NCBI GenBank assembly: GCA_022478985.1
Contig: JAKSZP010007884.1
Span: 310,001-374,000, forward strand
Reading direction: 5' to 3'
Length of the DNA: 64,000 nt
From: Massospora cicadina
Lineage: Eukaryota > Entomophthoromycota > Entomophthoromycetes > Entomophthorales > Entomophthoraceae
Under the pieces are notes generated by a model that was not told the DNA's origin, searched no databases, and saw only the letters and a program-made list of their open reading frames with translations. Below, one piece after another: positions 22,909-32,689 of the stretch (the stretch's first letter is position 1; the number at the start of each line of letters is the position of its first letter). Both the position numbers and the translations under genes were made by a program.

Positions 22909-23296
22909 GTCAGCGTAATAATGTTGCTATTTGATTTATATTTTTACTGATATTCCAAACATATATGCAGGCGCTTATTATTCTAAAAGATACCAACTAA
23001 AACCTGGGATTGGAATAGGTTTATATAAAAGGGATTAAGCTTTTCAGGAGATCATTTTAGATCTTGAGAAGTTGCTTCTGAAGTTAGTATGACTTATAAA
23101 ACTCCATTTATAAGCCCATTTGTCATCATCAGTATCTTATACTATGATGTGCATTATTTGTATATACAAACCCTAAAAGCAATTAATTTAGGAATTATTC
23201 CCTTTTTTACATATTTGTCACCATATAGACTGCTTTTTGATTAGTTCAAACAAATCTGTGCTAACTTCAAGTGGTGCTGCTGCGCTGACTGCAACA
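22909..23296 (+). repeat. Second LTR of G4
   Basis: Begins TGTCAGCG, like the TGTCAG start of G3, G6 and G8 LTRs, and ends GCAACA. TATATAAAA at 23022-23030 is a TATA-like box. Confidence 0.75.
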
Positions 23297-23651
23297 GAGA
23301 CATCAGTGCACAACGCTAACACAGTTGAAAATTTCACCTGCCCAAGCAAACATTCTGGAATCAAATTTAGGAGAAAATGGCATTGAGCCCATACTCTAAT
23401 ACTGAGGCATTCTCCCTCATTTTCAACTAATTTTACATAGTAAGCTATGTAATTTAGCTTTTCAATAGACAGTTGAAATAAGTTATTAAACAAATAAGTT
23501 TAGTCAAATGTTAGTATTATTTATCAATTAATAAACAAAAAACTTCCTATTAATTTTATAGTTATCTTCAGAAAATTAAGAGCCAATAGCAATCTAAACT
23601 TAAAATCAGTTTATAAAGACAAGCCAAGTGATGTATTGATTATTAGAAGTT
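23297..23651. other. No gene recognised
   Basis: Sequence between G4 and H1. A minus-strand open frame (23218-23493) overlaps the LTR and shows no motif; it is probably a chance frame. Confidence 0.4.
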
Positions 23652-23759
23652 ATATAAAGTTTTAGATTCTCTCCACTTGGCATAACTTTCTGAGAAAAAT
23701 TACATGAATCAATAAACAAATTTAAATTTTCCCATAGTAGTTTTGCTCCAAAGTCCTTG

Positions 23760-25477
23760 GATTCTCCGCCGGCTGCTCCAGCATGGGGCAGCAGCGAAAG
23801 CTCCCCCTGCCATTTTCCGTCTGGCAGGAAAATGCGCTAGGACTGGTTCACCCAGTCATTCCAAACCTATGGGACAATTCGTTCCGCCAAGGACCTAGAC
23901 GCACACCTTGTTTCTACCCAAGCAGTACCTCGTTGCCCCCTAGTGCTCCCTTGGAGCAACATGCTCTACGGCCTAAGGGTCAAATATGGGAAAATATTCC
24001 CATACCATGACCAACCCATTATTGAAATGGCACAGGCGAGGATGACACTTGCTAGTTTTATTGATTTCTACCCCTACAAGGGGTATTTTGACCTTGGCTT
24101 CACCTGCGAAGCCAATGCTGCCACTGCAGCAACTGTGCCCCTGGTAATCCAGGGCACCCCTCTCCCCACAACTCAGACTCAGCTCCCAGCGGACACCACT
24201 TTGAGGGTGCAGTTTGCTGGCTTGCCCACCCACCTCCCCCCTGAAGTGCTCCACCAGGAGCTGATGGACGGTTTGGCAGCCTATGGCTCCAACCCCATAT
24301 TACAATTTGTGGTCCCAAATGGGGCCACACGACTTGCTGGGCCTCAGGCATATGCCACAATCAGCCCTAAATTTAATAGAATCGCGGTGTCAATTCCACC
24401 ATGCACCGTTATTCCCTCAGCGCCTGACCATCCATTTTGGGCCCACATTAAGGGCGGGCGGATGATCTGTCTATCATGTTTTGAGTTAGACCACTCGAAA
24501 TGCAAGTGCCCCTCCTCAACCACTTCTGGCAGATAGGATGATTCATTTGCCAACCTCCAATTCGCTGCCCACCCTGTACAATTTCCAGTATGGGGAACAA
24601 CCCTACATCCCACACCCCAAAGCCTGTTGCTGCAGCTGCACCTGCATCCACCAATCATCCTCCTCCTCACCCCAATACCAAAATAGTTCCTCCAATCAAG
24701 CATTGGATTGGATCCCAGTATGATCCCATGCTTCCTCAAATTAATCGACTTGACCTTAACTGCATGCTGATTCCCCAATCAAATTCAACTAAAACTAATG
24801 GTAAATATTGGCTAAAATTGATGAATCAGGTAAGTTCATTGAAGAACCATCTCTGCAAATTGAGCGGTCATTAATGCAGAATGGGACGCCAGATACCCCC
24901 CCCCTCAACTTTATACCCCACAGCCAAATGCTGAATCATTTTTCAGTGACCGCCAGCTTGCAGTTGAAGCAGCCGCAACACCAGATTGTCATCCCCTGCG
25001 TAAAGCTGTTGCTAAGTCAGTAACAATACTCACAGAAGGAATTCCACCTCCTGTTATCCCCACAACCTTAACTCCAAAAAGTAAAATCATGGTGAACCAA
25101 CTACAAAAAATGCAAATGATGCTATCCAGAATGTGGCAATTATAGCATGGAATCCAAAAGCAAAAATAACCTGAACCAACATAGCCACATTCATTAAACT
25201 CCCAGATGCCTTCATCAAAGCTGAAAAAGCTTTAACCAAATATCTCAGCGCCATTTATCTAGCTGGCAATTTCCATGAAATTCCAATTATCAGTGATATC
25301 AAACCCCATACCGCAGATGCCCCAACGCCATTACTGTCAGCCGTGACATGCACTCTACTATGGGAGGAAGAAGCTGCTGCTATAGAGGCTGCCAAAGACG
25401 AGCCCCCCAATACCCCTCCCCATCCGCTATGGAGGGATAAGTTGCTTCCGCTGCCCACCTGGTTGGTTGGTTTTTGA
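23760..25477 (+). pseudogene. Half-LINE ORF protein (RRM-like plus CCHC knuckle), H1 copy
   Basis: About 570 codons with frameshifts. It starts Pro/Ala-rich (SPPAAPAWGSSESS). The middle (23943-24536) has FIDFYPYKGYFDLGF, then TLRVQFAGLPTHLPPEVLHQ, alignable with the LINE-B ORF1 segment QIFVTFDFLPTMVKRAVLEQ, and the knuckle C-L-S-C-F-E-L-D-H-S-K-C-K-C, a complete CX2CX4HX4C. A Pro/Ser-rich linker follows, then LAKIDESGKFIEEPS, RQLAVEAAATPDCHPLRKAV and a C-terminal domain LPDAFIKAEKALTKYLSAIY ... PHTADAPTPLLSAV. All these blocks recur in H2. It probably binds element RNA as LINE ORF1 does. The exact start is undefined; the stop is TGA at 25475. Confidence 0.75.
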
Positions 25478-25525
25478 AGCATTTCACTCAATCTGCTCAA
25501 TAGGGCGTTTTGTTTAAACCAAGTA

Positions 25526-25573
25526 TTTTATTTAACCGAGGTAAGACAACCAGTGGACGGACATTACCAAATA
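25526..25573 (-). repeat. Shared LINE-type 3' tail, LINE-A
   Basis: On the minus strand: GGTAATGTCCGTCCACTGG, then TTGTCTTACCTCGG and TTAAATAAAA directly at the target duplication. It is closest to the SINE tail in its last part (GGTTAAATAAAA). Confidence 0.9.
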
Positions 25574-25678
25574 TACTTAAAATTAAGGAAATAACTGACA
25601 AATACAAAATTGGGCACCCCAGGGTACTCAAGTTACCCCTGTTGCCAGCGGGACTGCCAGGTATGGGGGGTTGGTGCA

Positions 25679-28600
25679 TTACTCTGAGGGGGTTTCCTCT
25701 GCTATGGAACAGGTGTGAAGGAAGGGGTCTGTCTGGAGGAACCAGAGTGGGAACCATGATACTATGAGCACTTTTTGCCTTGATCTCATATATCCATAGA
25801 GCCAGGCTTGGAAGTGCTCCAGTAAGTGGACATGTAATCTGTTAATAACCCCACGAATGGTTAGGACCGAGCCCTTGAACGCATCTAATGCAATTGTGTG
25901 GATTGTCCACATTGCAATGGGTACTATTAGGGAACGGAGGGTAGATGAGATTGGTGACTCAATTTGGAGCGCTAAGATGCTCTTTAATATTGAGAATTCT
26001 TGTTCGTTTTGGATCTTAAGCAGGCGTGCGACCTCCTGCCATAAAGCTTTGGTTGGGGGGCATGTTTCTAGGCGGTGATGTAGGAATCCCTCCCCTCCAC
26101 ATACTGCACATAATTTCATGGAGGGAGTTGGAACGGTCCACATCCTATAAGTCCTTATCAGACAGCGCCAGGCGTTTGCTCTTATCCTCAGCTGTAGGAG
26201 TAGGTGGTGAGTCATTTTCCACACTGCCTTCTGTCTGGTTAAATCATAGGGAATGTCCAACATATCTAGGTTTTCTATCCTAGCTATTTTTGGGGTTGTT
26301 GCGAGCATATCCCTCTGGGGTGGTTTTCTGGGTTTCTTAATTTGAATTGGGGTCTGGGTCGTCCCCTTCCCTGTATAGTACCCATGTTCTCTATGGTCCA
26401 TCCCATACGGCAGATAGTTCAGAGGATATGTTTGAAATGAGGGAGGTTCCATGCGGACCCGTTGCAGTAGGGTGCTTGGCAAGGTATGAAAGTAGTTTGG
26501 GTGGACTATGTGGGTTGGTTAATTTGAGCGCCTGTGCAAAGTTAGTCCTTGCTGCTCTGGACCAATGTTGTTGAGGTCTGGAGCAAGGATTTCCTTTATC
26601 CAGGTACCTAGGATGTGATTGGCATGGCTCTCAAAATCTATTAGTCCCATGCCTCCGCTTGAGCGTGGGCCTAATAATGTTTCCATCCGTATAGGAGGGT
26701 GAGAGCCAGGCCACAGCCAGCCCTGGATAAGCGCGCGAATTGAGGTTATAAAGGTAGGTGAGAAGGCTATCGCGTGAGCCTGGTACCACAGTATTGGGAG
26801 GATGAGCGAGTTAGCAACTGTAACTCGTCCTGTTAGTCCTGGGGTTCTTCCCTTGAGGGAGGCGACGCGTTTGGATACCCTTTGTAACAGGTTACTTTCC
26901 ACTGTCTCATTAGCATATCCCCCTGATTCTAGCCAGATTCCAAGGTGTCGGACAGGAGTGGTGGTGGGAGGTATTGAAAAGGGTAAAATGATTGGGTTTT
27001 TTCTTCGTGTGTTGGTATGAGGTTCTGATGTTGTGGTCCAATTGTTTGAGTATTTGCCTAAGAGGATGATTTCTGTCTTCCTTTTGTTGAGAGATGCATT
27101 GCTCACCTTGAAGTATTCCTCTAGAGTGCGTTCCAGCTGTCAGGCATCTTCATTGTTTGCTATACCTGCTACGCAGTCATCCGCAAAGGCCAGTATCTTG
27201 ACTGTTGGTTGTCCTTGTGCGGTTATCCCCATGAGACGTGAGTCAGTTACTTGGAGGAGTGGGTCAAAGCTGAAATTGTATAGCAGTGGGCTGAGGGGAT
27301 CCCCTTGTTTGAGCCCTCTGTGTGGTTTAATCTTGTTTGTTAGGAATCCAGGGCCGCATACAGCCATGGTTGCAGATTCTGTTAGGAGCATCGCCCATTT
27401 TATGAATCTTGGTGGGAGTTTGAAGGCATGTAGACATTCTTTTAGGTATGGCCAGCTAACACGGTCATACGCCTTTTCCTGATCCAATAAGACCAGGGCA
27501 CCAGTTGCTTTGGATTGGCAAATGTTTGCAACAGGGTGAATGTTGTTCCAGATTGAACGCCCTGTTATAAACCCAAACTGGTTGGGTGATAGGACGTCAG
27601 ATGCAATTGCGCCTAATCTAACTGCTAAATTTTTGTTAGAATTTTTGTGTCAGTGTTGGAGAGTGCAATTGGGCGCCAGTTGGCCAGGTCCAACTTGTCA
27701 CCCTTCTTATACAAGGTTATAACGTAGGATTCATGGCCTCCTGGTAATAGGCGTGTTTCCAATAAGCTCTGGTTCATAGACACCAATAGGAGGGGGCGAT
27801 TTGTTGAAAATATTTTTTGTAAAATTCGTAGGGTATCCCATCAGGCCCTGGGCATTTCCTACGTGGTGCACCGCAAATTGTCTCCCAAAGCTCCTCCCAT
27901 GTAATAAGGGATAGTATATTGTAATTTGGTGGTGTACTTTGTATCTCAGCAGTCTTTATAAATTCTTTAATTTTTTTGTGAATCTGTTGGTGTTTCACGA
28001 TATAATTCAATGTAATAGCGGTGTACTTCCGACTTGTTCTCCTCAGGTTCAGTTGCCACGGTGCCGTTGGTCTTGTGGACCTGTGTGCACACAGGCTGGT
28101 TTCCGCAGGAGTGGAATTGGTGGAAAAAGTATGTTGAACAGGTATCACCTTCCTTTATGAATTTACCTTTGTTTGATACTTTGATTCTGTGTTGGTTTTC
28201 AAAGATGAGGTTGTTAAGTTGGGCAGAAATTTCTTCCCATTTGCATCCCCAGTTAGGGCTATAGCCAGATCTCAGAGTATTTATTTCCAGGTGGTCTAAG
28301 GCCACCAAGGTACGTTTGATAGTGGCTGTGTCCGCGGTGTACTTACATGATGCAATATGTCAGGTTTTGTTGATTAAATCCTTTTTGAAATTTTCCTATG
28401 TTTCGATGGGATCCAAAGTGAATGGGGCTGTGAATTCTGGGTTTGTAGCCTTGTTTTCAACCCAGTTTGATATCTTGGGTAATTTTATATTTTCAGGTGA
28501 AGTTTTCTCCAAGGCGACACCTGTGTGTGGGATTGGGTTGGTGCTAACTGCATTATAACTAATTGGTGGTCAGAAAAATTGATATTTTTTGTTATAAATT

Positions 28601-29230
28601 TGGAGATTCTTGAGCGGTGGGATTGTGGGACAAGGATGTGGTCAATGCGACTCATCAATATGAGCACTCCATCGCATATGTTGGGCCACGTCATGTGGGG
28701 AAGGATGGTGAATTGGGGGGAAGAGTATCCTGTAAGCCAAGAGATGCCTTCATTGTGCGATATTCAATGTGTCCAGGTGGGTATCCCCTGGGATTAGGCC
28801 ATCAATCTGTATTGGGGTTATCCTAGCAGTTGAAATCGCCTAACATAATGGTATCTGGTGGAAGGGTGAGAGTAGGAATGTTTTCAAAAAACTGCTTTCT
28901 CTTGGTTGCAGTGCACGGTGCATATATACATGCTATCGAAATTATTTCCTCTTGGCATGTGATTGTTGCTACCAAAGACTCAACCAGGCAAGTGTGATGA
29001 CGAATTTGTAATTTTAAATTTTTTTGTTGTTTCAGATGATCACCACACAGTGAGACGTCCATACTGATTGTGATGGTGTGACCCTGGTTGACCAGGATTC
29101 TTCTTCCCCTTGTAGACAGTGGGTTTCTTAGATGGCCAAGATGTCTACAAGAGTTTTTCGCTGGAATGTCAGCTTTTTGTCTTGGGACGTATGAGCCCTG
29201 GCTCCCACAACGTTTAGCATCCCTATTGAC
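25679..29230 (-). pseudogene. LINE-A ORF2: APE endonuclease, reverse transcriptase, zf-RVT
   Basis: The protein nicks the target and reverse transcribes there. ORF2 starts near MLNVVGARAHTSQ (about 29226). The endonuclease has VDILAI-stop-ETH (stop for Gln), IISIACIYAPC, IMLGDFNC (about 28823) and SRIDHIL...SDHQLV (about 28550-28650). RT has QEKAYDRVSWPYLKE, GLKQGDPLSPLLY (27280-27320) and the catalytic LAFADDCVAGIAN at about 27165-27203. The C-terminal half (26519-27106, 25679-26482) ends with zinc finger C-A-V-C-G-G-...-H-H-R-L-E-T-C as in zf-RVT. No RNase H follows. At least four frame breaks or stops make it inactive. LINE-B ORF2 is alignable throughout. Confidence 0.88.
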
Positions 29231-29250
29231 ACTGAGGTGCCCGCGGCGCC

Positions 29251-30671
29251 TCAGGAGAAGTTGGGAGGGCCCTCTGGCCCTATCCCACCATGGCTCATTT
29301 TGGCCATGCTCCACGTCTGTACTCCAACTCTTTCAATGCCATTGTTGGTTCCCTTGATCTGACCCAATGATTCAATGGGATTGCGGTTTTTTGCATTTGC
29401 GTCAACTTTTCCTGCACAGGTCTCATGTTGATTTGATGCAGATTGTTGATTGGATTTTGTATTTTTGAGGTTTGACTTTGGTAAATTGTGCACCGCATTT
29501 TCGCCCAAATTGTGGTTGCATTGTTCCCCAATATGTGCATGACTGATGTCGCTTTGTGACTCAGTCAGGTTACTGTGAAAATTTTTGACCTGGGCATATT
29601 GTTCTGATTGGTTGGTTTGGTGAATATCCGAAATATCCTCCCAAATTTGTCTGGGGTTAATGGTGGACTCCGCATGTGCCGTCGCTTTAGCTGCTGCTCG
29701 CTTGCGGGCTTTTTGTGCCACTTTATGTTGTTTTCTTGTAACTGGGTCCACGATGGAGTATAGTCCATCTTCACCCCAGCGGAATGGGTGGTGACCGTCA
29801 GTCATTTTGGCGAAGTTTTCATTATCTTCATCCATTGCTTCCTCACAATAATCATTTTCCATTAAGACCTCTTTAACAGGGCATGCGTGTTCCTTGTGGC
29901 CCAGTGAGCCACAGTGGTTGCAAATGGGCGGTGCACGTTATGGTGTAACTCAGAATGCGGCTGACTGGCCCCCATCTTCAAAGTGAAATTCTGCTGTGTG
30001 GGGAATTCTGGATAAGTCCTCTTCCATTCTGGGAAGGGATTGATTATGGTGATAGCTTTGCCTGTGCACAGGTTGAGCATCAGGCGAAATCGCTGTAATT
30101 TGAGATGCTGAATTTCTCTGTAGGCCACAAGACCTTTGCAGAGATCCTCCTCAATTACCTTACGAGGAAGGTTGGTGGGGAGCAAGTCAAAAGAGATAAT
30201 CAAAGTTTTTGCTTTGTTCCATCTGGTGCATGCGGTGCACACAATATTTTGCCCTCGGGGAGGCAATTTCCACACAGACTTTTGCTGTGACATCAGCTTC
30301 ATCAGCTGTTTTGAAACCAATATCGATCTAGCCATGGCCCATGTTGTTGGTGGCTACATACACCGCGTGAGGGAAAAGTGAGGGCTGTGCCTCACATCTT
30401 TTCTCCCACAGGGCGGTGACTCATCCAAGGAAGAGTCTAATCCCATTTTCCACCTTTGATAAAGGGTTGGTTGAACTGAATGTACATATATTGGCGCATG
30501 CTTTACAGTAAATACCATAAACCCTGATGGTGTCTGAGTTTGCGATTTCTTTGTGGATTGGGTTCCTGGTCCCCCTCCAGGGCGTTTCTTGCCCTTAGTT
30601 GCACCATTAAGAGCACCGTTCGCCGCAACACTCATCAATGTTGTATTATTTTTATTGATAAAGTCGCCCAT
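29251..30671 (-). pseudogene. LINE-A ORF1 (RNA-binding, CCHC knuckle)
   Basis: ORF1 starts MGDFINKNNTTLMSVAANGA at 30671, about 80 bases from the element 5' end. A Lys/Gly/Pro-rich linker follows. The middle (about 29950-30300) has ACTRWNKAKTLIISFDLLPT and LCKGLVAYREIQHLKLQRFR, matching LINE-B. The knuckle C-N-H-C-G-S-L-G-H-K-E-H-A-C (about 29885-29930) is a complete CX2CX4HX4C, in a frame shifted from the previous part. The tail (29251-29862) is Asn/Gln-rich with a basic stretch KVAQKARKRAAAKATAH. Two or three frameshifts break it. Confidence 0.82.
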
Positions 30672-30800
30672 CTTTCCTGTGTGTGATTATCCAAATTTGC
30701 TGTTCAATTAAAATTGTAGTAACTAAAGTGATTGTTACGAAAAAGAAGGCTTTTGTTTAAACCAAGTAGTTATGCTAGTTTTTTAGTCTAGTTTTAGCTT

Positions 30801-30838
30801 CAGTAATGTATGACCCCTGGTCAGCTTGCTTCAAATAA
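30801..30838 (+). repeat. Shared LINE-type 3' tail, H1
   Basis: CAGTAATGTATGACCCCTGG, then TCAGCTTGCTTCAAATAA, abutting the target duplication. Same pattern as H2 and the SINE. Confidence 0.88.
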
Positions 30839-30855
30839 ATATAAAGTTTTAGATT

Positions 30856-31181
30856 TGAAACTTATAAAGATTGAAGCAATCATTATCTTCTGTATTAGTG
30901 TAGTTGCGCACAACTTTAACCACAAACTAAGGTGAAGTACTAAAAGCCATAACAAGTCTAAAACCTACTCTGGATAAGAAAAACAATGAATCATCTAGCC
31001 TATTACTATTGGTACATTAAAATATGGAGTTAAAAAGATTGGAGTGGTTGTCATGCGGGGTGGTTCTTCTCCTGATAATTTTTTATAAAAGAACAAAACC
31101 CGTATGAGAATAGCATCCTAACACTACCCTCATAACAAGGACTTAAATTTGCTCATAAAAGAATTATATTTTTGTGACTTG
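30856..31181. other. Spacer between H1 and LINE-B, no gene seen
   Basis: AT-rich sequence into which LINE-B inserted. It should continue at 36460 beyond LINE-B. No motif recognised. Confidence 0.5.
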
Positions 31182-31438
31182 AAGGGATATTAGTAAACTT
31201 TTCTCTCTCATTGCAATCACTTTTGCAACATAATCAATTCAAGTCAGGTATTAGTTTGATAATCTCACTGAGGAGATTAGTTTGCGCCCATGTCAGGGAG
31301 CAGTTGGTCAAGTAAGGTAAAGGGCACAGGAGTCAGCCCCGCGACATCTAAAGTTTGTAAACGCCCCAGGGAACCTGGAGGAATAGAAAAACTTAGCAAA
31401 AGCCAGCGGTAACCATTTCCCAGGAAATTTTAGCCTAG

Positions 31439-32680
31439 CAAGCGCGATGCAGCCAATACATCAATACGCCGCACTCTCAACCATTTTTGTTGGTGGAACA
31501 TGGAGTACGGGTATTCCTGGATGTTCAGCAGATGACAATGTGGGAAAAGTTTTGTGGGGATGTGCACACTCATTTCCCAAATGCTGTGTATGTTGCACCT
31601 CATTCCATGCCACGCGGTTGGCTGGATCTCAGTTTTGAAAGCAAGAAAGCAGCGGACAAAGCTGCAATGGTGTGCGTTGTGTTAGACCTCCCAGATGGGC
31701 AGCGGGTCATCAAAACTAAGTGCACCAGATGGACAAAATCAAACCAGATTTTTGTAACTTTTGACTTTCTGCCCACTATGGTCAAACGCGCCGTACTTGA
31801 ACAACACCTGAAGGCTGGGCTCGCCATATATGGTAAAATACAATCCTTCAAAATGCAACGCTTTATGCTGATACCACACCTGTGCACCGGCAAAGCAATT
31901 GCAGTCCTAACCCCAGCCAAGGGAATAGCGCAGGATCTAACCCAAATCCTGAACACTGCTTTTGTCACTATTGATGGGCATGCCACCCACCCTTTCAAGG
32001 TTACCGTGGACAGCGCACCTCCCATCTGCGCCTATTGTGCTGCGTTCAGCCACAAGGCACACACCTGCCCTGCCAAAGAGGGCATCTCATACCAAGAGCA
32101 TCCCTCAGAGGCTATGAACACTGGGGAGACCCACTATGAACCAACCGCCAATACAAAGGAGGCCTTCCCATGGGGAGCACAAGGTTGCTACTTAGTAGTG
32201 CACCCTATATCCCCACAAGAGCGGAAGAAGGCCAAACAGGCCCACAAGGTGGCAGCCAAGGAGGTGGCCAAGGTCGCCTCCGCTATCCCGCCTCTCCCTG
32301 CTCCAGGAGGAAATTGAAACTTTTATGATGGAAGCATCTTAAGCATCTCTCGACCAATCAGAGTGGGACGCCCAAGCTGAAACCCCAATGGGCAAGTTGA
32401 CCTCAATCAACCAAAGCGCCTAAGCCTCAAATAGATTCAACTTGGTCTCCAACCTCCCAGCCAAAAATTCAAAAACTTTCATCAGTGCACCAAAAATGCA
32501 CACACCACAAAAATCTCCATTCTGCAGCAGGGAAACCAAAATTGAGGACAAAAGCCAACGTGAACCTGACTGCTAAAGCCAACCATTCTTTTGACTATGT
32601 TGCATCACATACCTGAGGCTCCAAAAGCACTGTGGAAAACAAGAGAAGGCTGAAGGGCACAGGTGCCCTTCCCCTCGCAC
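31439..32680 (+). pseudogene. LINE-B ORF1 (RNA-binding, CCHC knuckle)
   Basis: A continuous frame runs to a stop at 32315-32317, then ORF1-like sequence goes on in another frame to about 32680. The upstream stop is at 31436, and no ATG precedes the conserved part in this frame, so the true N-terminus (present in LINE-A) is probably in another frame. An RRM-like region has SNQIFVTFDFLPTMVKRAVL and GLAIYGKIQSFKMQRFMLIP, then LCTGKAIAVL. The knuckle is C-A-Y-C-A-A-F-S-H-K-A-H-T-C. It then has FPWGAQGCYLVVHPISPQER and a Lys/Ala-rich stretch, as in LINE-A. It would coat LINE RNA. Confidence 0.82.
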
Positions 32681-32689
32681 ATAAGGTGT

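Larger units (their letters stand above)
18360..23296 (+). mobile_element. Ty3/gypsy element G4 with the tail of another copy upstream
   Basis: Two LTRs (18639-19026 and 22909-23296) lie in direct orientation with PBS, gag, protease and RT remnants between them. The sequence before each LTR (18360-18638 and 22630-22908) is also similar, so the repeated block of about 660 bp consists of pol end plus LTR. This suggests a tandem array, or one LTR shared by two elements. No target duplication is seen. Everything is strongly decayed and AT-rich. Confidence 0.7.
25526..30750 (-). mobile_element. LINE-A, full-length non-LTR retrotransposon (L1/Tx1-like)
   Basis: 5225 bp on the minus strand, flanked by an exact 18-bp duplication TTTTGTTTAAACCAAGTA at 25508-25525 and 30751-30768. 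It runs 5' UTR, ORF1, ORF2, short 3' UTR and the shared tail at the left end. It is inserted in the 3' UTR of H1. The perfect duplication suggests it is younger than most neighbours, yet both ORFs carry frameshifts and stops. Confidence 0.95.
23669..30838 (+). mobile_element. Half-LINE H1, split by LINE-A
   Basis: A non-autonomous LINE-like element of about 1927 bp, in two parts: 23669-25525 and 30769-30838. Outer target duplications are identical: ATATAAAGTTTTAGATT at 23652-23668 and 30839-30855. It holds one gag-like ORF, a 3' UTR and the LINE-type tail. It has no endonuclease or RT. H2 (1918 bp) has the same structure, so this is a defined family and not a random truncation. Confidence 0.85.

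Noticed and set aside
24344..24778. 144-codon minus-strand frame
   Set aside because: It is the antisense of the half-LINE gene, which is conserved between H1 and H2 on the plus strand.
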